14,964 nucleotides of DNA from Candidatus Glassbacteria bacterium RIFCSPLOWO2_12_FULL_58_11 (GTDB lineage: Bacteria > Gemmatimonadota > Glassbacteria > GWA2-58-10), in the NCBI GenBank assembly GCA_001780825.1, contig MFIX01000138.1, forward strand, positions 1 through 14,964, in the 5' to 3' direction. The notes beneath the pieces were generated by a model, which worked only from the letters and a program-made list of their open reading frames with translations, did not search any database and was not told the origin of the DNA. Position numbers and translations under genes: made by a program. This document shows, piece after piece, positions 1-7,872 of this stretch. Each line of letters opens with the position of its first letter. Within the stretch, counting starts at the first letter, position 1.

Positions 1-292
1 TTGATGGCAAAAGAAGCAAAACCAGTTCTTTCATAACTGAAAGAACCAAAGGTTATTGTCGGCTTTTGAGTCTTTTACTCCGCTTCGCCAAGGTCGCCTG
101 CGCGCAGATTCGCGCGAAGGCCTGCCGGGCTTTGTGCAAATATCAAGGTCGACATGGAAATTACTTGTCTTCTACACGCTCCAATTAGAGAATCTTAGAA
201 GCTTCAGGGCATCTTATAGCCTCTGATTAGACAACTCCAGATTTGAATAAATGCAATCTATATTACGCAACTCCTAGTAAGCGGTTACCTGT
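1..292 (+). repeat. Dispersed ~300-bp repeat, copy A (uninterrupted)
   Basis: This non-coding stretch matches 12000-12311 in the same orientation. Positions 15-67 are identical to 12009-12061 (53 bases). The remainder is clearly related but diverged, and the last shared block is around 'GCAATCTAT' and 'TAGTAAG' near 250-290. It contains a perfect 9-bp hairpin (GTTCTTTCA, loop TAAC, TGAAAGAAC) at 25-46. No ORF runs through it. The copy may extend beyond the left edge. It ends just upstream of the PepSY gene, so it may carry that gene's promoter, though no clear -35/-10 pair was found. Confidence 0.85.
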
Positions 293-312
293 GACAGGGA
301 AGCAGGCCTTAA

Positions 313-930
313 ATGCAAAAATATTGCCGGAAAATCCATATCTATTGCGGTCTGGCCTTGCTGCCATTGATCCTTCTTTTTTCGGTTTCAGGGTTGATGC
401 TCAATAATCCGGGCTGGAATATCACCCAATACTGGTCCCAGCGCCAGGAGACGACCAGCGAACGCATTATCGAGCCTCCGCGGGCGACCGGAGACCTGGA
501 GCGGGCCCGGGAGCTGTTGCGCCAACTGGGCCTTTCGGGCGAAATCGAGCGGACAACCAGCTATCCTGAAGGCGATCATTTCGATTTCCAGGTGGTCCGG
601 CCGGGCCGGATAATCGAGGTCAAGTGCGATCTGGCCGAAAAAAAGGCCGCGGTGAAGCAGATTCAGACCAATCAATGGGGCGTGCTGTCCATGCTCCATA
701 CATTTACCGGAGTGCGGCAAAATGACCCGGACAAGACCCGTAACTGGATAATGACCACGATCTGGAGCGCGACAATCGACGCGCTGGCCCTGGGGCTGAT
801 TGTAATGGTGCTGAGCAGCCTTTACCTGAGTATTCTGGACGAAGAGAGGAGAGGGCTGAAACTTTCCGCACTGAGTCTGGGCCTGTTGACCGCAATATTT
901 TTCGTATTCGGACTGGACTGGCTCTTTTAA
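313..930 (+). CDS. PepSY-associated membrane protein
   Basis: A 205-residue inner-membrane protein that resembles the PepSY-associated TM family. It opens with a short basic segment and RKIHIYCGL at 6-14, followed by a membrane helix (about 11-30). This Arg/Lys-x-x-His-x-x-x-Gly-Leu start is typical of PepSY_TM proteins. A soluble domain follows (about 55-125), then a second conserved-looking His in SMLHTFTGV (His129) and two more helices (about 149-172 and 183-203). Family members often sit near iron, heme or redox genes and some act as membrane electron carriers, but no such partner lies beside this one, so the substrate is unknown. The ATG at 313 is preceded only by a weak purine-rich stretch (about 298-306). 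The gene appears monocistronic; the next gene starts 111 bp later. Confidence 0.75.
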   Translation: MQKYCRKIHIYCGLALLPLILLFSVSGLMLNNPGWNITQYWSQRQETTSERIIEPPRATGDLERARELLRQLGLSGEIERTTSYPEGDHFDFQVVRPGRIIEVKCDLAEKKAAVKQIQTNQWGVLSMLHTFTGVRQNDPDKTRNWIMTTIWSATIDALALGLIVMVLSSLYLSILDEERRGLKLSALSLGLLTAIFFVFGLDWLF

Positions 931-1041
931 AGAGATACTCTTGGCTCGACTTACCCTCCCGCGGATAGTAAATTATCTTTACCCGGGGCCGCCGGCGCAC
1001 CCCTCTTTCCAGAGCTATAAAATTAACCGGAAATAGCTGGG

Positions 1042-1809
1042 ATGAAAGACAGACCTCTGCAAACCAGGATCATCTACGGGCCGATAGACTCCAGGCGGCT
1101 CGGAAAGTCCCTGGGAGTGAACATCCTGCCCACTGCGGAGAAAATCTGCTCTTTCGACTGCCTCTACTGCCAGTATGGATTCACCGCCGAAAAGCAAGAC
1201 CGCGCCGGGGCCCGTCGGGTCGAGCTGCCCTTTCCGGCCGAGGTGGCCGAGGAGCTTGCCGCGGCGCTGGCGCTTTCCGGACCGCTGGATGCGATTACCC
1301 TGGCCGGAAACGGCGAGCCCACCCTGCATCCGGCGTTCAGGCAGATCGCCGAGGCGGTGGCCCACCAGAGGGACCTGCACCGGCCAGGCGTGCCGGTATG
1401 CATCCTTTCTAACTCCTCGACCCTGCATGACCCGAACGTACAAGCCGCTTTTCAGTCAATCGACCGGCGGGTCATGAAACTGGATGCCGGCACCGAGGAG
1501 ACATTTCAGAAACTCAACCGGCCCGGGCCAGGCCTGACCCTGGAAAAGATTGCCGGGGGGCTGGCGCAGCTCAAGCCGGTGGAGATACAGGCGCTCTTTC
1601 TGGATGGTCCGGTGAGCAATACTGCGTCGAAGGAGATCGAGGCCTGGCTGGGGCATTTGGAGAAAATCCGGCCCGTGGCGGTGCAGGTTTACACTTTCGA
1701 CCGCCAGCCGGCGGACCAGCGCCTGGTCCAGGTTAGCGGCGAGCGCCTGGAGCAGATCGCCGCGGCGGTGCGCTCACGGTTGCCCAAAGCGAAAGTGACG
1801 GTTTATTGA
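1042..1809 (+). CDS. Radical SAM protein, COG0731 (wyosine/Fe-S oxidoreductase-like)
   Basis: A 255-residue radical SAM enzyme. The [4Fe-4S]/AdoMet motif Cys-x3-Cys-x2-Cys is at Cys36, Cys40 and Cys43 (CSFDCLYC). It is preceded by YGPIDSRRLGKSLGVNILP (12-30), a signature shared with bacterial COG0731 proteins that are distantly related to the archaeal TYW1 wyosine enzyme. Other radical SAM landmarks are LAGNGEPTLHP (87-97, the GGE-like AdoMet contact), CILSNSS (120-126) and KLDAGTEETFQKLNRP (146-161). The length fits the short bacterial form with no flavodoxin domain. The substrate of these bacterial proteins is not established, and wybutosine synthesis is not expected in bacteria, so a tRNA role should not be assumed. 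The ATG at 1042 follows a weak ribosome-binding site (AGCTGGG). The gene is isolated, flanked by a small hairpin and a repeat element downstream. Confidence 0.88.
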   Translation: MKDRPLQTRIIYGPIDSRRLGKSLGVNILPTAEKICSFDCLYCQYGFTAEKQDRAGARRVELPFPAEVAEELAAALALSGPLDAITLAGNGEPTLHPAFRQIAEAVAHQRDLHRPGVPVCILSNSSTLHDPNVQAAFQSIDRRVMKLDAGTEETFQKLNRPGPGLTLEKIAGGLAQLKPVEIQALFLDGPVSNTASKEIEAWLGHLEKIRPVAVQVYTFDRQPADQRLVQVSGERLEQIAAAVRSRLPKAKVTVY

Positions 1810-1842
1810 GCAGGTCGTTGGAAGCTGTTTTAAACAAACCCC

Positions 1843-1859
1843 GCCTGCCTGTGGCAGGC
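1843..1859 (+). repeat. Short GC-rich hairpin after the radical SAM gene
   Basis: GCCTGCC, loop TGT, GGCAGGC: a perfect 7-bp stem 34 bp after the stop codon at 1809. It has no T-tract on the + strand, so it is not a convincing intrinsic terminator. It looks more like a REP-type hairpin. Confidence 0.6.
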
Positions 1860-1899
1860 ACTCCATCGCTGGGAAGACATTGGTAAGTATTTCGGTAGT

Positions 1900-1970
1900 C
1901 CTGTAGGGGCGACGCATGCGTCGCCCCTACCCTTACGATCTAGGCGGACCCATGTGTCCGCCCCTACAGG
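1900..1970. repeat. GTAGGGGC two-hairpin repeat element, copy 1
   Basis: The element begins CCTGTAGGGGC and ends GCCCCTACAGG, so its ends are inverted. The left half (1903-1930) is a perfect 28-bp palindrome centred on GCATGC. An 11-bp spacer follows, then a second hairpin (GGCGGAC at 1943-1949 pairing with GTCCGCC at 1956-1962). The same architecture and nearly the same length (62-65 bp between the GTAG and CTAC ends) recur at 9601-9972 (interrupted) and 11839-11902. The element fills the gap between the radical SAM gene and the DegT gene. The rest of that gap (1971-2047) is AT-rich and contains a 12-bp palindrome AATTCGCGAATT at 1981-1992, but no clear promoter. Confidence 0.85.
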
Positions 1971-2047
1971 GAATGACAGAAATTCGCGAATTATACGGGA
2001 TAGACACAATTCGAGTAAATTAATTGTTGACTCAGTTGGAGGAATGA

Positions 2048-3295
2048 ATGGCCGAGCTGGCTCTTAAAGGCGGCGCGCCGGTGCGCGAGACACCGTACCC
2101 GGCGTGGCCCTGCTGGGATGATGAGGAAATCAAGGCCGCCGAGGCCGTGATACGCAGCGGCAAGTGGGGCATGGCCCAGGGCGACAAAGTCCTCGAGCTG
2201 GAGAAGAAATTCGCCGCCTACCAGGAGGCCGCCCAGGGCATCGCAGCGACCAGCGGAACAACCGCCCTGCGCGCCGCCCTGCTGGCCGCGGAGCTCGAGG
2301 CGGACAGCGAGGTGATAGTGCCGTCCTATACTTTCGTCGCCAGCGGTACCGCGGTGTTGGAAGCGAATTTAATACCCGTGTTCGCCGATATCGAGCCGGA
2401 AACCTACAATATCGATCCGGATTCGGTGGAAAGTCTGATCACCGACAAGACGAGCGCGATCATGCCGGTACACCTGGCAGGCCTGCCCGCGGACATGGAC
2501 CGGATCATGGCGCTTGCCCGCAAGCGGGGCCTGACAGTAATCGAGGATGCCTGCCAGGCCTGGGGCAGCGAGTACCGCGGCCGCAAGGTTGGGGCGATCG
2601 GCCTGGCCGGAGCATTCAGCTTCCAGAGCTCGAAGCATATCACCGCCGGAGAGGGCGGAATGCTGGTGACCAATGACTCCGGGTTCGCCTTGCGGGCCCG
2701 CTCGATAGTCAACTGCGGCCGCCGGGAGGGCGGGGCCTGGCACGAACATGACCGTCTGGGCGGCAATTACCGTCTGAGCGAGCTCCACGCGGCGGTGATC
2801 CTGGCCCAGCTTGGGCGCTACCAGGGCATGCTCGAGCGCCGTCAGCAGGCGGCCGCATTCCTGCGGGAGAAGCTTTCCGCAATCGAGGGCCTCCGGCCGC
2901 TGAAGCTTCCTGAATATGCCACCGCCTCGAGCTGCCACCTGTTCATTCTGCGCTACGACAGCGACTCTTTCGGCGGGCTGAAACGCGAGACTCTCATCAA
3001 GGCCCTCAACGCCGAGGGCATCCAGCCCGCGCACGGCGGGTATTTCATCCCGGTCCACCGTCAGCGAGTGTTCCTCGAAAAGCGGGTCGGCTCTTTTGAC
3101 CTGATCGCCAGTCACCGTTTCCGCGGCAAGGTCATCGACTACGCGCAGTTCGAATGCCCGGTAGCGGAGCGCGCCTGCGGCGGGGAGGCGGTCTGGCTCC
3201 TGCAGAACCTTCTGCTGGCGGACCGCGAGGGGCTGGAGGATATTGTGCGGGCTTTCGAGAAAATCCGCGCCCACCATACAGAGCTTCTGGAGTGA
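2048..3295 (+). CDS. DegT/DnrJ/EryC1/StrS family PLP aminotransferase
   Basis: A 415-residue fold-type I pyridoxal-phosphate enzyme of the sugar aminotransferase family. The PLP lysine is Lys196 in SFQSSKHITAGEGGM. Other cofactor contacts visible are SGTTA (69-73), which anchors phosphate, and EDACQAWG (166-173), with Asp167 facing the pyridine nitrogen and Gln170. The N-terminal LALKGGAPVRETPYPAWPCW segment resembles AHBA-synthase-like and NDP-sugar aminotransferase-like members. The usual reaction is amino transfer from glutamate to a keto-sugar nucleotide, but some relatives act as dehydratases or on cyclitols. No sugar-nucleotide pathway gene lies nearby to fix the substrate. The start is supported by TTGGAGG at 2036-2042, five bases before ATG 2048. 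It is the first gene of a co-directional block and its stop is 9 bp before folC. Confidence 0.92.
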   Translation: MAELALKGGAPVRETPYPAWPCWDDEEIKAAEAVIRSGKWGMAQGDKVLELEKKFAAYQEAAQGIAATSGTTALRAALLAAELEADSEVIVPSYTFVASGTAVLEANLIPVFADIEPETYNIDPDSVESLITDKTSAIMPVHLAGLPADMDRIMALARKRGLTVIEDACQAWGSEYRGRKVGAIGLAGAFSFQSSKHITAGEGGMLVTNDSGFALRARSIVNCGRREGGAWHEHDRLGGNYRLSELHAAVILAQLGRYQGMLERRQQAAAFLREKLSAIEGLRPLKLPEYATASSCHLFILRYDSDSFGGLKRETLIKALNAEGIQPAHGGYFIPVHRQRVFLEKRVGSFDLIASHRFRGKVIDYAQFECPVAERACGGEAVWLLQNLLLADREGLEDIVRAFEKIRAHHTELLE

Positions 3296-3304
3296 TCCGG
3301 CCGC

Positions 3305-4621
3305 ATGCTCAGTCTTCAATACCGGGAAGCGGTGGAGCGGCTCTACAGCCTTCAGCGCTTCGGGGTCAAGCTGGGTCTGGAAAAAATAACTTCCTTCCTG
3401 GTCGATCTGGATAATCCCCAGAACACTTTTCATAGCTGCCATATCGCGGGCACCAACGGCAAGGGGACCTGTGCCGCGGTGGTCCAGGCGGTCCTCTCCG
3501 CGCACGGTATCAGCGCCGGCCTTTACACCAGCCCGCACCTGGTGGACCTGCGCGAGCGGGTCCGGGTGGGCGGCGCGGCTGTCCCGGAAAGCTTTGTCGC
3601 TTACTGGGTGGGGAAACACCTGGATTACGCGCTCAGACGGAAAGTGACCTTTTTCGAGACGGTAACCGCCCTGGCTTTCGATTATTTCCGGGAGCAGCGG
3701 GTCGAGGCAGCGGCGGTGGAGGTCGGCCTGGGAGGAAAGTTCGATGCGACGAACGTGGTCCAGCCGGCGGTGAGTGTAATCACCTCGATCGGGCTGGAGC
3801 ACACCCTTTACCTGGGGAAAAGCCTGTCCGCTATCGCGGGCGAGAAAGCGGGGATCGCCAAGCCTGGAGTGCCCCTGCTCTGCGGCGAGACCGGAAAGCG
3901 TGCCCTGGCGTCGATCAAGGCGGCGGCGCAGGAGGCCGGCAGTCCGCTGTCGTTGCTGGATGAGGATACGGTCTGTATCGAGCGGGAGGTGGATCGCCGC
4001 GGCACCCGTTTCGATTACCGGGGGCCCGGGCTCAGCCTCGACGGAGCGCTTGTACCGCTTTACGGGCGGCACAGCCTGCGGAACGTGGCCCTGGGGCTGC
4101 AAGCGGCGGGCCAGCTGCTCGGTAAAATGGGCGCTGTCCCGGAGGCCCCGGCGGTGAGGGAGGCCCTCGCAAATCTTTCCTGGCCGGCCCGCTTCCAGAG
4201 GCTATCCCTGGCGGGCGGGGTCGAGCTGGTGCTCGATGTGGCGCATAATCCACCGGCAGCGGCCCGGCTGGCCGAGGTTTACCGCCGGGTTTACGGCGGG
4301 CGCCGCGCAGTGGTGGTCTCCGCGCTGGCCTCAGACAAGGACTACCGGAGTTTCCTGCGGAAATTGCTCAAACTTACGGAAGTCTTTATCTTCCCGGAGG
4401 TGGATTTCGGCCGCAAGGATACGCCTTCGGTCTGCCGCGATCCGCAGGAGCTGCGCGAGTTTGTCGAAAGCTCGGTGCCCGGGGCGCGGGCTCTGGCCGG
4501 GGAATCGATGGAAGCGGCCCTCGAGCGGGCATTCGCTCTGGCTCAGGGCAAGCCGGTGGTTGTGACCGGCTCGTTCCATACGGTCGGCGCGGCCATTCAG
4601 GTTTTGGGAATCAAAGTTTGA
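3305..4621 (+). CDS. folC: Bifunctional folylpolyglutamate/dihydrofolate synthase
   Basis: A 438-residue Mur-ligase-family enzyme that adds glutamate to dihydropteroate and folates in an ATP-dependent cytoplasmic reaction. Landmarks in order: the N-terminal RFGVKLGLEKITSFL (18-32), the P-loop GTNGKGT (49-55), TSPHL (75-79), EVGLGGKFDATN (139-150, where many homologues read GGRLDATN), the HTLYLG...AGEKAGIAKPG region with a probable carbamylated lysine (about 166-188), GRHSLRN (254-260) and the C-terminal-domain motif DVAHNPPA (311-318). The C-terminus VVTGSFHTVG (419-428) also fits. Length is normal for the family. The ribosome-binding site GGAG (3289-3292) overlaps the end of the upstream aminotransferase gene, so the two are probably co-transcribed. 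The aminotransferase has no obvious folate role, so the pairing may be only positional. Confidence 0.95.
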   Translation: MLSLQYREAVERLYSLQRFGVKLGLEKITSFLVDLDNPQNTFHSCHIAGTNGKGTCAAVVQAVLSAHGISAGLYTSPHLVDLRERVRVGGAAVPESFVAYWVGKHLDYALRRKVTFFETVTALAFDYFREQRVEAAAVEVGLGGKFDATNVVQPAVSVITSIGLEHTLYLGKSLSAIAGEKAGIAKPGVPLLCGETGKRALASIKAAAQEAGSPLSLLDEDTVCIEREVDRRGTRFDYRGPGLSLDGALVPLYGRHSLRNVALGLQAAGQLLGKMGAVPEAPAVREALANLSWPARFQRLSLAGGVELVLDVAHNPPAAARLAEVYRRVYGGRRAVVVSALASDKDYRSFLRKLLKLTEVFIFPEVDFGRKDTPSVCRDPQELREFVESSVPGARALAGESMEAALERAFALAQGKPVVVTGSFHTVGAAIQVLGIKV

Positions 4622-4693
4622 CCCACCGGGTATTAGAGGGTCGTGGATAAGATTTTGCCGTGAGATGCAGAACCTCGCGACCAAGGAGCCGGG

Positions 4694-6934
4694 TTGTTAA
4701 CTGTAAATCTGACTTTTCAGGGGCTGCGTCCATTGTGGCTGGCTCTATTGCCGCTGGCCGCGCTGCTGGTAGTGCTGTGGACCTACCGTAAAACCTACCC
4801 GCCGCTGTCCCGGCCGTACCATATTCTGTTGGTCGTCCTGCGGGTGACTGTGGTCCTGCTGACCGGACTGCTGATTTTCGAGCCGGCGACAGTCTTGTCG
4901 CGCGACCGGGAGCGGCCGGAAAGAGTGGCGCTGCTGCTGGACCGCTCGGCCAGCATGCTGCTGCCGGTCTCGGGCCGCGGAGGCCGGAGCGACACCTCGA
5001 GAATAGAGGCTGCGGAAAAGCTGGTGCGGGAAAACACAAAAAGCGCCGGGCTGGCGGTCTTTACTTTCGGCGATGAACTGCACCGGGCCGACAGCAGCCA
5101 GGGGCAGGGAGCGCAACCTGAGGTAGAGGACCGCACCGACCTGGCCTCGGCGCTGCATGAGCTGTCGAGCCGCAGCCGGGAGAGCTGGGACCGGGTGTAC
5201 GTGGTCAGCGACGGCAGGATCAACGCGGGCCGCGATCCGCTGCTCGAAAGCGGCGGCTTGCCGCCGGTGGAGTCTGTCCTGGCGGGCGAACCGCCGGAAG
5301 CGCCGGACCTGGCTCTGGCGGGATTCGAGCTGCTGCGGCCGGTGTACGAAGGCGGCCGGGTCGAGCTGGAGCTTTCAGTGGCGCTGGCGCCGGGGACAGC
5401 GGGGGCCGGGACGCTGCCGGAGGCGGCGCTGTGCGATTTTTACCTTGACAGCCGCAAGGTTGCCGAGAAGAAAATCAGTCTGGGCCGGACCGGAGCCGGT
5501 TTCGCCGGGGAGGAGATCAGCTTTCCCGCGCCTCCGGCGGGCGGCTACTGGCTTAAAGCGGTATTGCGGCCCCTGGAAGGCGAATGGACCGCGCTGAACA
5601 ATGAGCGGCTGATCCGGCTCGAAGTGGCTAAAAGCCGCCCGACGCTGCTGCTGGTATCGAACGCGCCGGATTGGGATTACGCATTCCTCAGGCGCGCCTT
5701 CGAGCTCAACGCCGAATGGCAGGTCGAGGGACTGATCGTGCTTCGCGGAGAGCAGGGCGGGGAGGTTGTCCGCAGGGAGGACGCCCGTGGAGGCTACAGC
5801 GCCGGCCGGCTGCCGGATGACAAAAAGCTGGCAGAGGTGGATTTCCTCTTGCTTCACGGCCGGCTGAACGATTACGAGAACTCATTCCTGAACCATATCG
5901 CCGGGCGGGCGCAAAAGGGCGGCCTGGCCCTGGTATTCTGGCCTGCCGGCGAGATCAAGCCGGATGCATTTCCAGCGGCGCTGCTGTCCTGGCTGCCTTT
6001 CGTTCCAGGCCCGGCCGCGGCGGTTCTGGTCCGGGCGCCGGAAGGGCCCTCGACAATCAACACTCTGGATCGCTACAATATCCTGGCCGGCCTGGGGGGC
6101 GGCGCAGCCTTCGACAACTTGCCGCCGGTACAGTGGGTTTACCGGGGAATCGCGCTCAAGAGCCGGGCTGAGGTTCTGGCGCGGGCCGGGCAGCGCAGCT
6201 CAGGCGAGCCGGGAGCGGCCCTGCTGGCCGCCATGCCGGTTGGAGAATCCAGGACGGCGGCGGTGTTGGGTGAGGGCCTTTGGCGCTGGCACATGCTGAG
6301 CCAGGACACTCCGGGGGGCAGAGATACCCGCTATTACCGTCTCTGGGAGGCCCTGGCCGGCTGGCTGATGTCCGGAGAAAAAAAGTCAGGCCTGGTTTTC
6401 GCGCCGGCGCTGTCTGTTTTTCCCAGGGGGGCGAAGGTCGGCTTTAAAGGGGCTTTTGACACTGTCGGGGGAGACTCGGCAACCGGCCGCGCCAGGGTGA
6501 CTGTCGAGGTGCGGCGGCTCGGCGAGGCCGGACAGCCGATGGACACCGTGGCGCAGAGCACGCTCGAGCTGGATGCCGGCGAGACTAATTTTTCCTTCAT
6601 TCTCGGGCGGCTGCGGCCGGGCCTTTACGAATTCACGGGCCGGGTGGGGAAAGACGGGGAGGAACTCAATAAAGAAGGCCGCTTCGCCGTGGAGAGCTAC
6701 AGCCCGGAAATGGCGGCTGTCGCCGTCGATTCGACTGTCCTGGGAGCGCTGTCCGCCTCCACCGGAGGGCGGCTGACCAGGCTGTCTGACCCGGCGCTCG
6801 CAATAAAAACCGGCACCACCACGGAGCCGGTTACCAGGACCTTCCGGATGTCCTACGATTTCTGGATTTATCTGCTGCTGGCCGCCCTGCTGTCTACCGA
6901 GTGGGCCCTGCGAAAGCGCAAAGCCCTGGCCTGA
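4694..6934 (+). CDS. VWA-domain membrane protein with GATase1-like domain
   Basis: A 746-residue membrane protein. Two N-terminal helices (about 14-29 and 43-61) are followed by a von Willebrand A-type domain with a MIDAS signature DRSAS (83-87), a Thr-Asp in DRTDLASAL (about 147-153) and VSDGR (171-175). A less conserved beta-rich stretch leads to a class I glutamine-amidotransferase-like Rossmann domain (about 315-425). The expected nucleophile position there reads LALVFWPAGE with no cysteine, so amidotransferase activity is unlikely. A single C-terminal helix lies at about 723-739. The layout resembles BatA/CoxE-neighbourhood VWA proteins of diderm bacteria, which usually act in envelope or chaperone-like assemblies with a MoxR ATPase; no MoxR gene is in the window. 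The start is TTG at 4694, supported by AAGGAG at 4682-4687. It is 72 bp after folC, and probably in the same block. Confidence 0.8.
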   Translation: MLTVNLTFQGLRPLWLALLPLAALLVVLWTYRKTYPPLSRPYHILLVVLRVTVVLLTGLLIFEPATVLSRDRERPERVALLLDRSASMLLPVSGRGGRSDTSRIEAAEKLVRENTKSAGLAVFTFGDELHRADSSQGQGAQPEVEDRTDLASALHELSSRSRESWDRVYVVSDGRINAGRDPLLESGGLPPVESVLAGEPPEAPDLALAGFELLRPVYEGGRVELELSVALAPGTAGAGTLPEAALCDFYLDSRKVAEKKISLGRTGAGFAGEEISFPAPPAGGYWLKAVLRPLEGEWTALNNERLIRLEVAKSRPTLLLVSNAPDWDYAFLRRAFELNAEWQVEGLIVLRGEQGGEVVRREDARGGYSAGRLPDDKKLAEVDFLLLHGRLNDYENSFLNHIAGRAQKGGLALVFWPAGEIKPDAFPAALLSWLPFVPGPAAAVLVRAPEGPSTINTLDRYNILAGLGGGAAFDNLPPVQWVYRGIALKSRAEVLARAGQRSSGEPGAALLAAMPVGESRTAAVLGEGLWRWHMLSQDTPGGRDTRYYRLWEALAGWLMSGEKKSGLVFAPALSVFPRGAKVGFKGAFDTVGGDSATGRARVTVEVRRLGEAGQPMDTVAQSTLELDAGETNFSFILGRLRPGLYEFTGRVGKDGEELNKEGRFAVESYSPEMAAVAVDSTVLGALSASTGGRLTRLSDPALAIKTGTTTEPVTRTFRMSYDFWIYLLLAALLSTEWALRKRKALA

Positions 6935-7328
6935 GAAGATCCGCTTACCCGGCCAATCATAGCGCATCAAAAATTTCAGACCCCTCGTTAAGGACTGTTT
7001 TCCTTCTCGAATCGCCTCTCCATCCTGCGCCTGCCGCCGCAGCGCCGAAGGGGAGCGCCGCCGGTTTGAGAATATGCATAAGTTTCCTCCGGCTTTAGAA
7101 ATTATTGACAAGGTACGTGGGCGAAAATATCTTGAAAGTCCTGCAATAAATTCTTCGGTATTTGCCGGACTAAGAACCGGAGCAACCAGCCAGCCTAGAT
7201 AGGAACGGTCTGCACGGAGCGGGATACCCGACGGCCGGACCGCCGCGGCCGTTGACAGTGGAAAGCTGGCTGCGGGGGAACCTGATCTTAAGACTCTTTA
7301 CCTTTTTATCGATGGAGTACGGAGCATT
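6935..7328 (+). other. 394-bp gene-free leader upstream of the 7329 gene
   Basis: No credible ORF is seen. The left part (about 6935-7100) holds nothing recognisable. From 7105 there is a sigma-70-like promoter candidate. About 180 bases of GC-rich, potentially folded DNA follow, including a 7-bp perfect hairpin (ACGGCCG at 7231-7237 with CGGCCGT at 7246-7252). If the promoter is right, the 7329 gene has a leader of nearly 190 nt, long enough for RNA-based control. Confidence 0.5.
7105..7133 (+). promoter_or_regulatory. Candidate sigma-70-type promoter
   Basis: TTGACA (7105-7110), a 17-bp spacer and TATCTT (7128-7133). The -35 matches the consensus fully and the spacer length is ideal; the -10 keeps four of six consensus bases. 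It points toward the gene at 7329 and starts the only stretch in this gap that looks like a leader. Another TTGACA at 7252-7257 lacks a matching -10. Confidence 0.45.
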
Positions 7329-7835
7329 ATGAGTGAGAATAGAAGCCAGGACATTCAACTTATCAAACTTGCCGCGCAGGTGGAAAAGGACAGTCTGCAG
7401 TTTCTCGATAAATTTATCGAGAGGGCCGGGGCGAGCCAGATTATCCCTTTCCTTCAGCAGGTTCAGGAGGAGTCCAAGGGCGATCTGGAGACCATCGAAG
7501 TGCTGCTGGCCTCTCTGGAGTCCGAGCAGGTAACGAACGATATGGCCGGCCTGTCGCTGGATGACTATGTCAAGGAACTGCAGAAAAAGAAGAGTGAAAG
7601 GTACTATCCCCAGGCCCGGACAAAGGAACTTCTGGGGGAATTGTACAATCCGATCCGCGTGCTGGGGTACCTGGCCGAATCCCTGAACGAACTGGCCGAT
7701 TTTTATTCCACGAGCGCGAGCAACATTTTTTATGAAAATGAAAAGAGTTCCTTTATCAATATGGCGGCGAAAAAGAAAGACCGGGCGGATGTGGTGAGCC
7801 GCAAGAGAAAGGAAATAATCACCCGTTTTCCCTAA
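7329..7835 (+). CDS. Small helical protein, possible ferritin-like fold lacking metal ligands
   Basis: A 168-residue, charged, probably all-helical cytoplasmic protein with no signal peptide or cysteines. I do not recognise a named family. Two halves look alike and each resembles a rubrerythrin/ferritin-like helix pair. In the first, a helix at about 10-33 is followed by FLQQVQEESKGDLETIEVLL (41-60), where rubrerythrin-type proteins have Glu-Glu-x-x-His. In the second, NPIRVLGYLAESLNELADFY (107-126) is followed by FINMAAKKKDRADVV (142-156). The histidines, and in the second half the glutamates too, are missing, so di-iron binding looks lost if the fold is right. An alternative is an unrelated four-helix or coiled-coil protein. 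The start ATG 7329 has GGAG at 7314-7317 and again at 7321-7324. The gene is followed by its own terminator. Confidence 0.75.
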   Translation: MSENRSQDIQLIKLAAQVEKDSLQFLDKFIERAGASQIIPFLQQVQEESKGDLETIEVLLASLESEQVTNDMAGLSLDDYVKELQKKKSERYYPQARTKELLGELYNPIRVLGYLAESLNELADFYSTSASNIFYENEKSSFINMAAKKKDRADVVSRKRKEIITRFP

Positions 7836-7872
7836 GCCTGCCGTTCGCGGAAAGATTGTTGCACCGAAGCTG

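Noticed and set aside
1843..1859. Hairpin as the terminator of the radical SAM gene
   Set aside because: There is no T-tract following the stem on the + strand.
2369..4102. 577-codon open frame on the minus strand across the aminotransferase and folC genes
   Set aside because: It is antisense to two clear genes with conserved motifs. Long shadow frames are expected in GC-rich DNA, and its translation is rich in Arg/Gln/Pro/His without any domain-like pattern.
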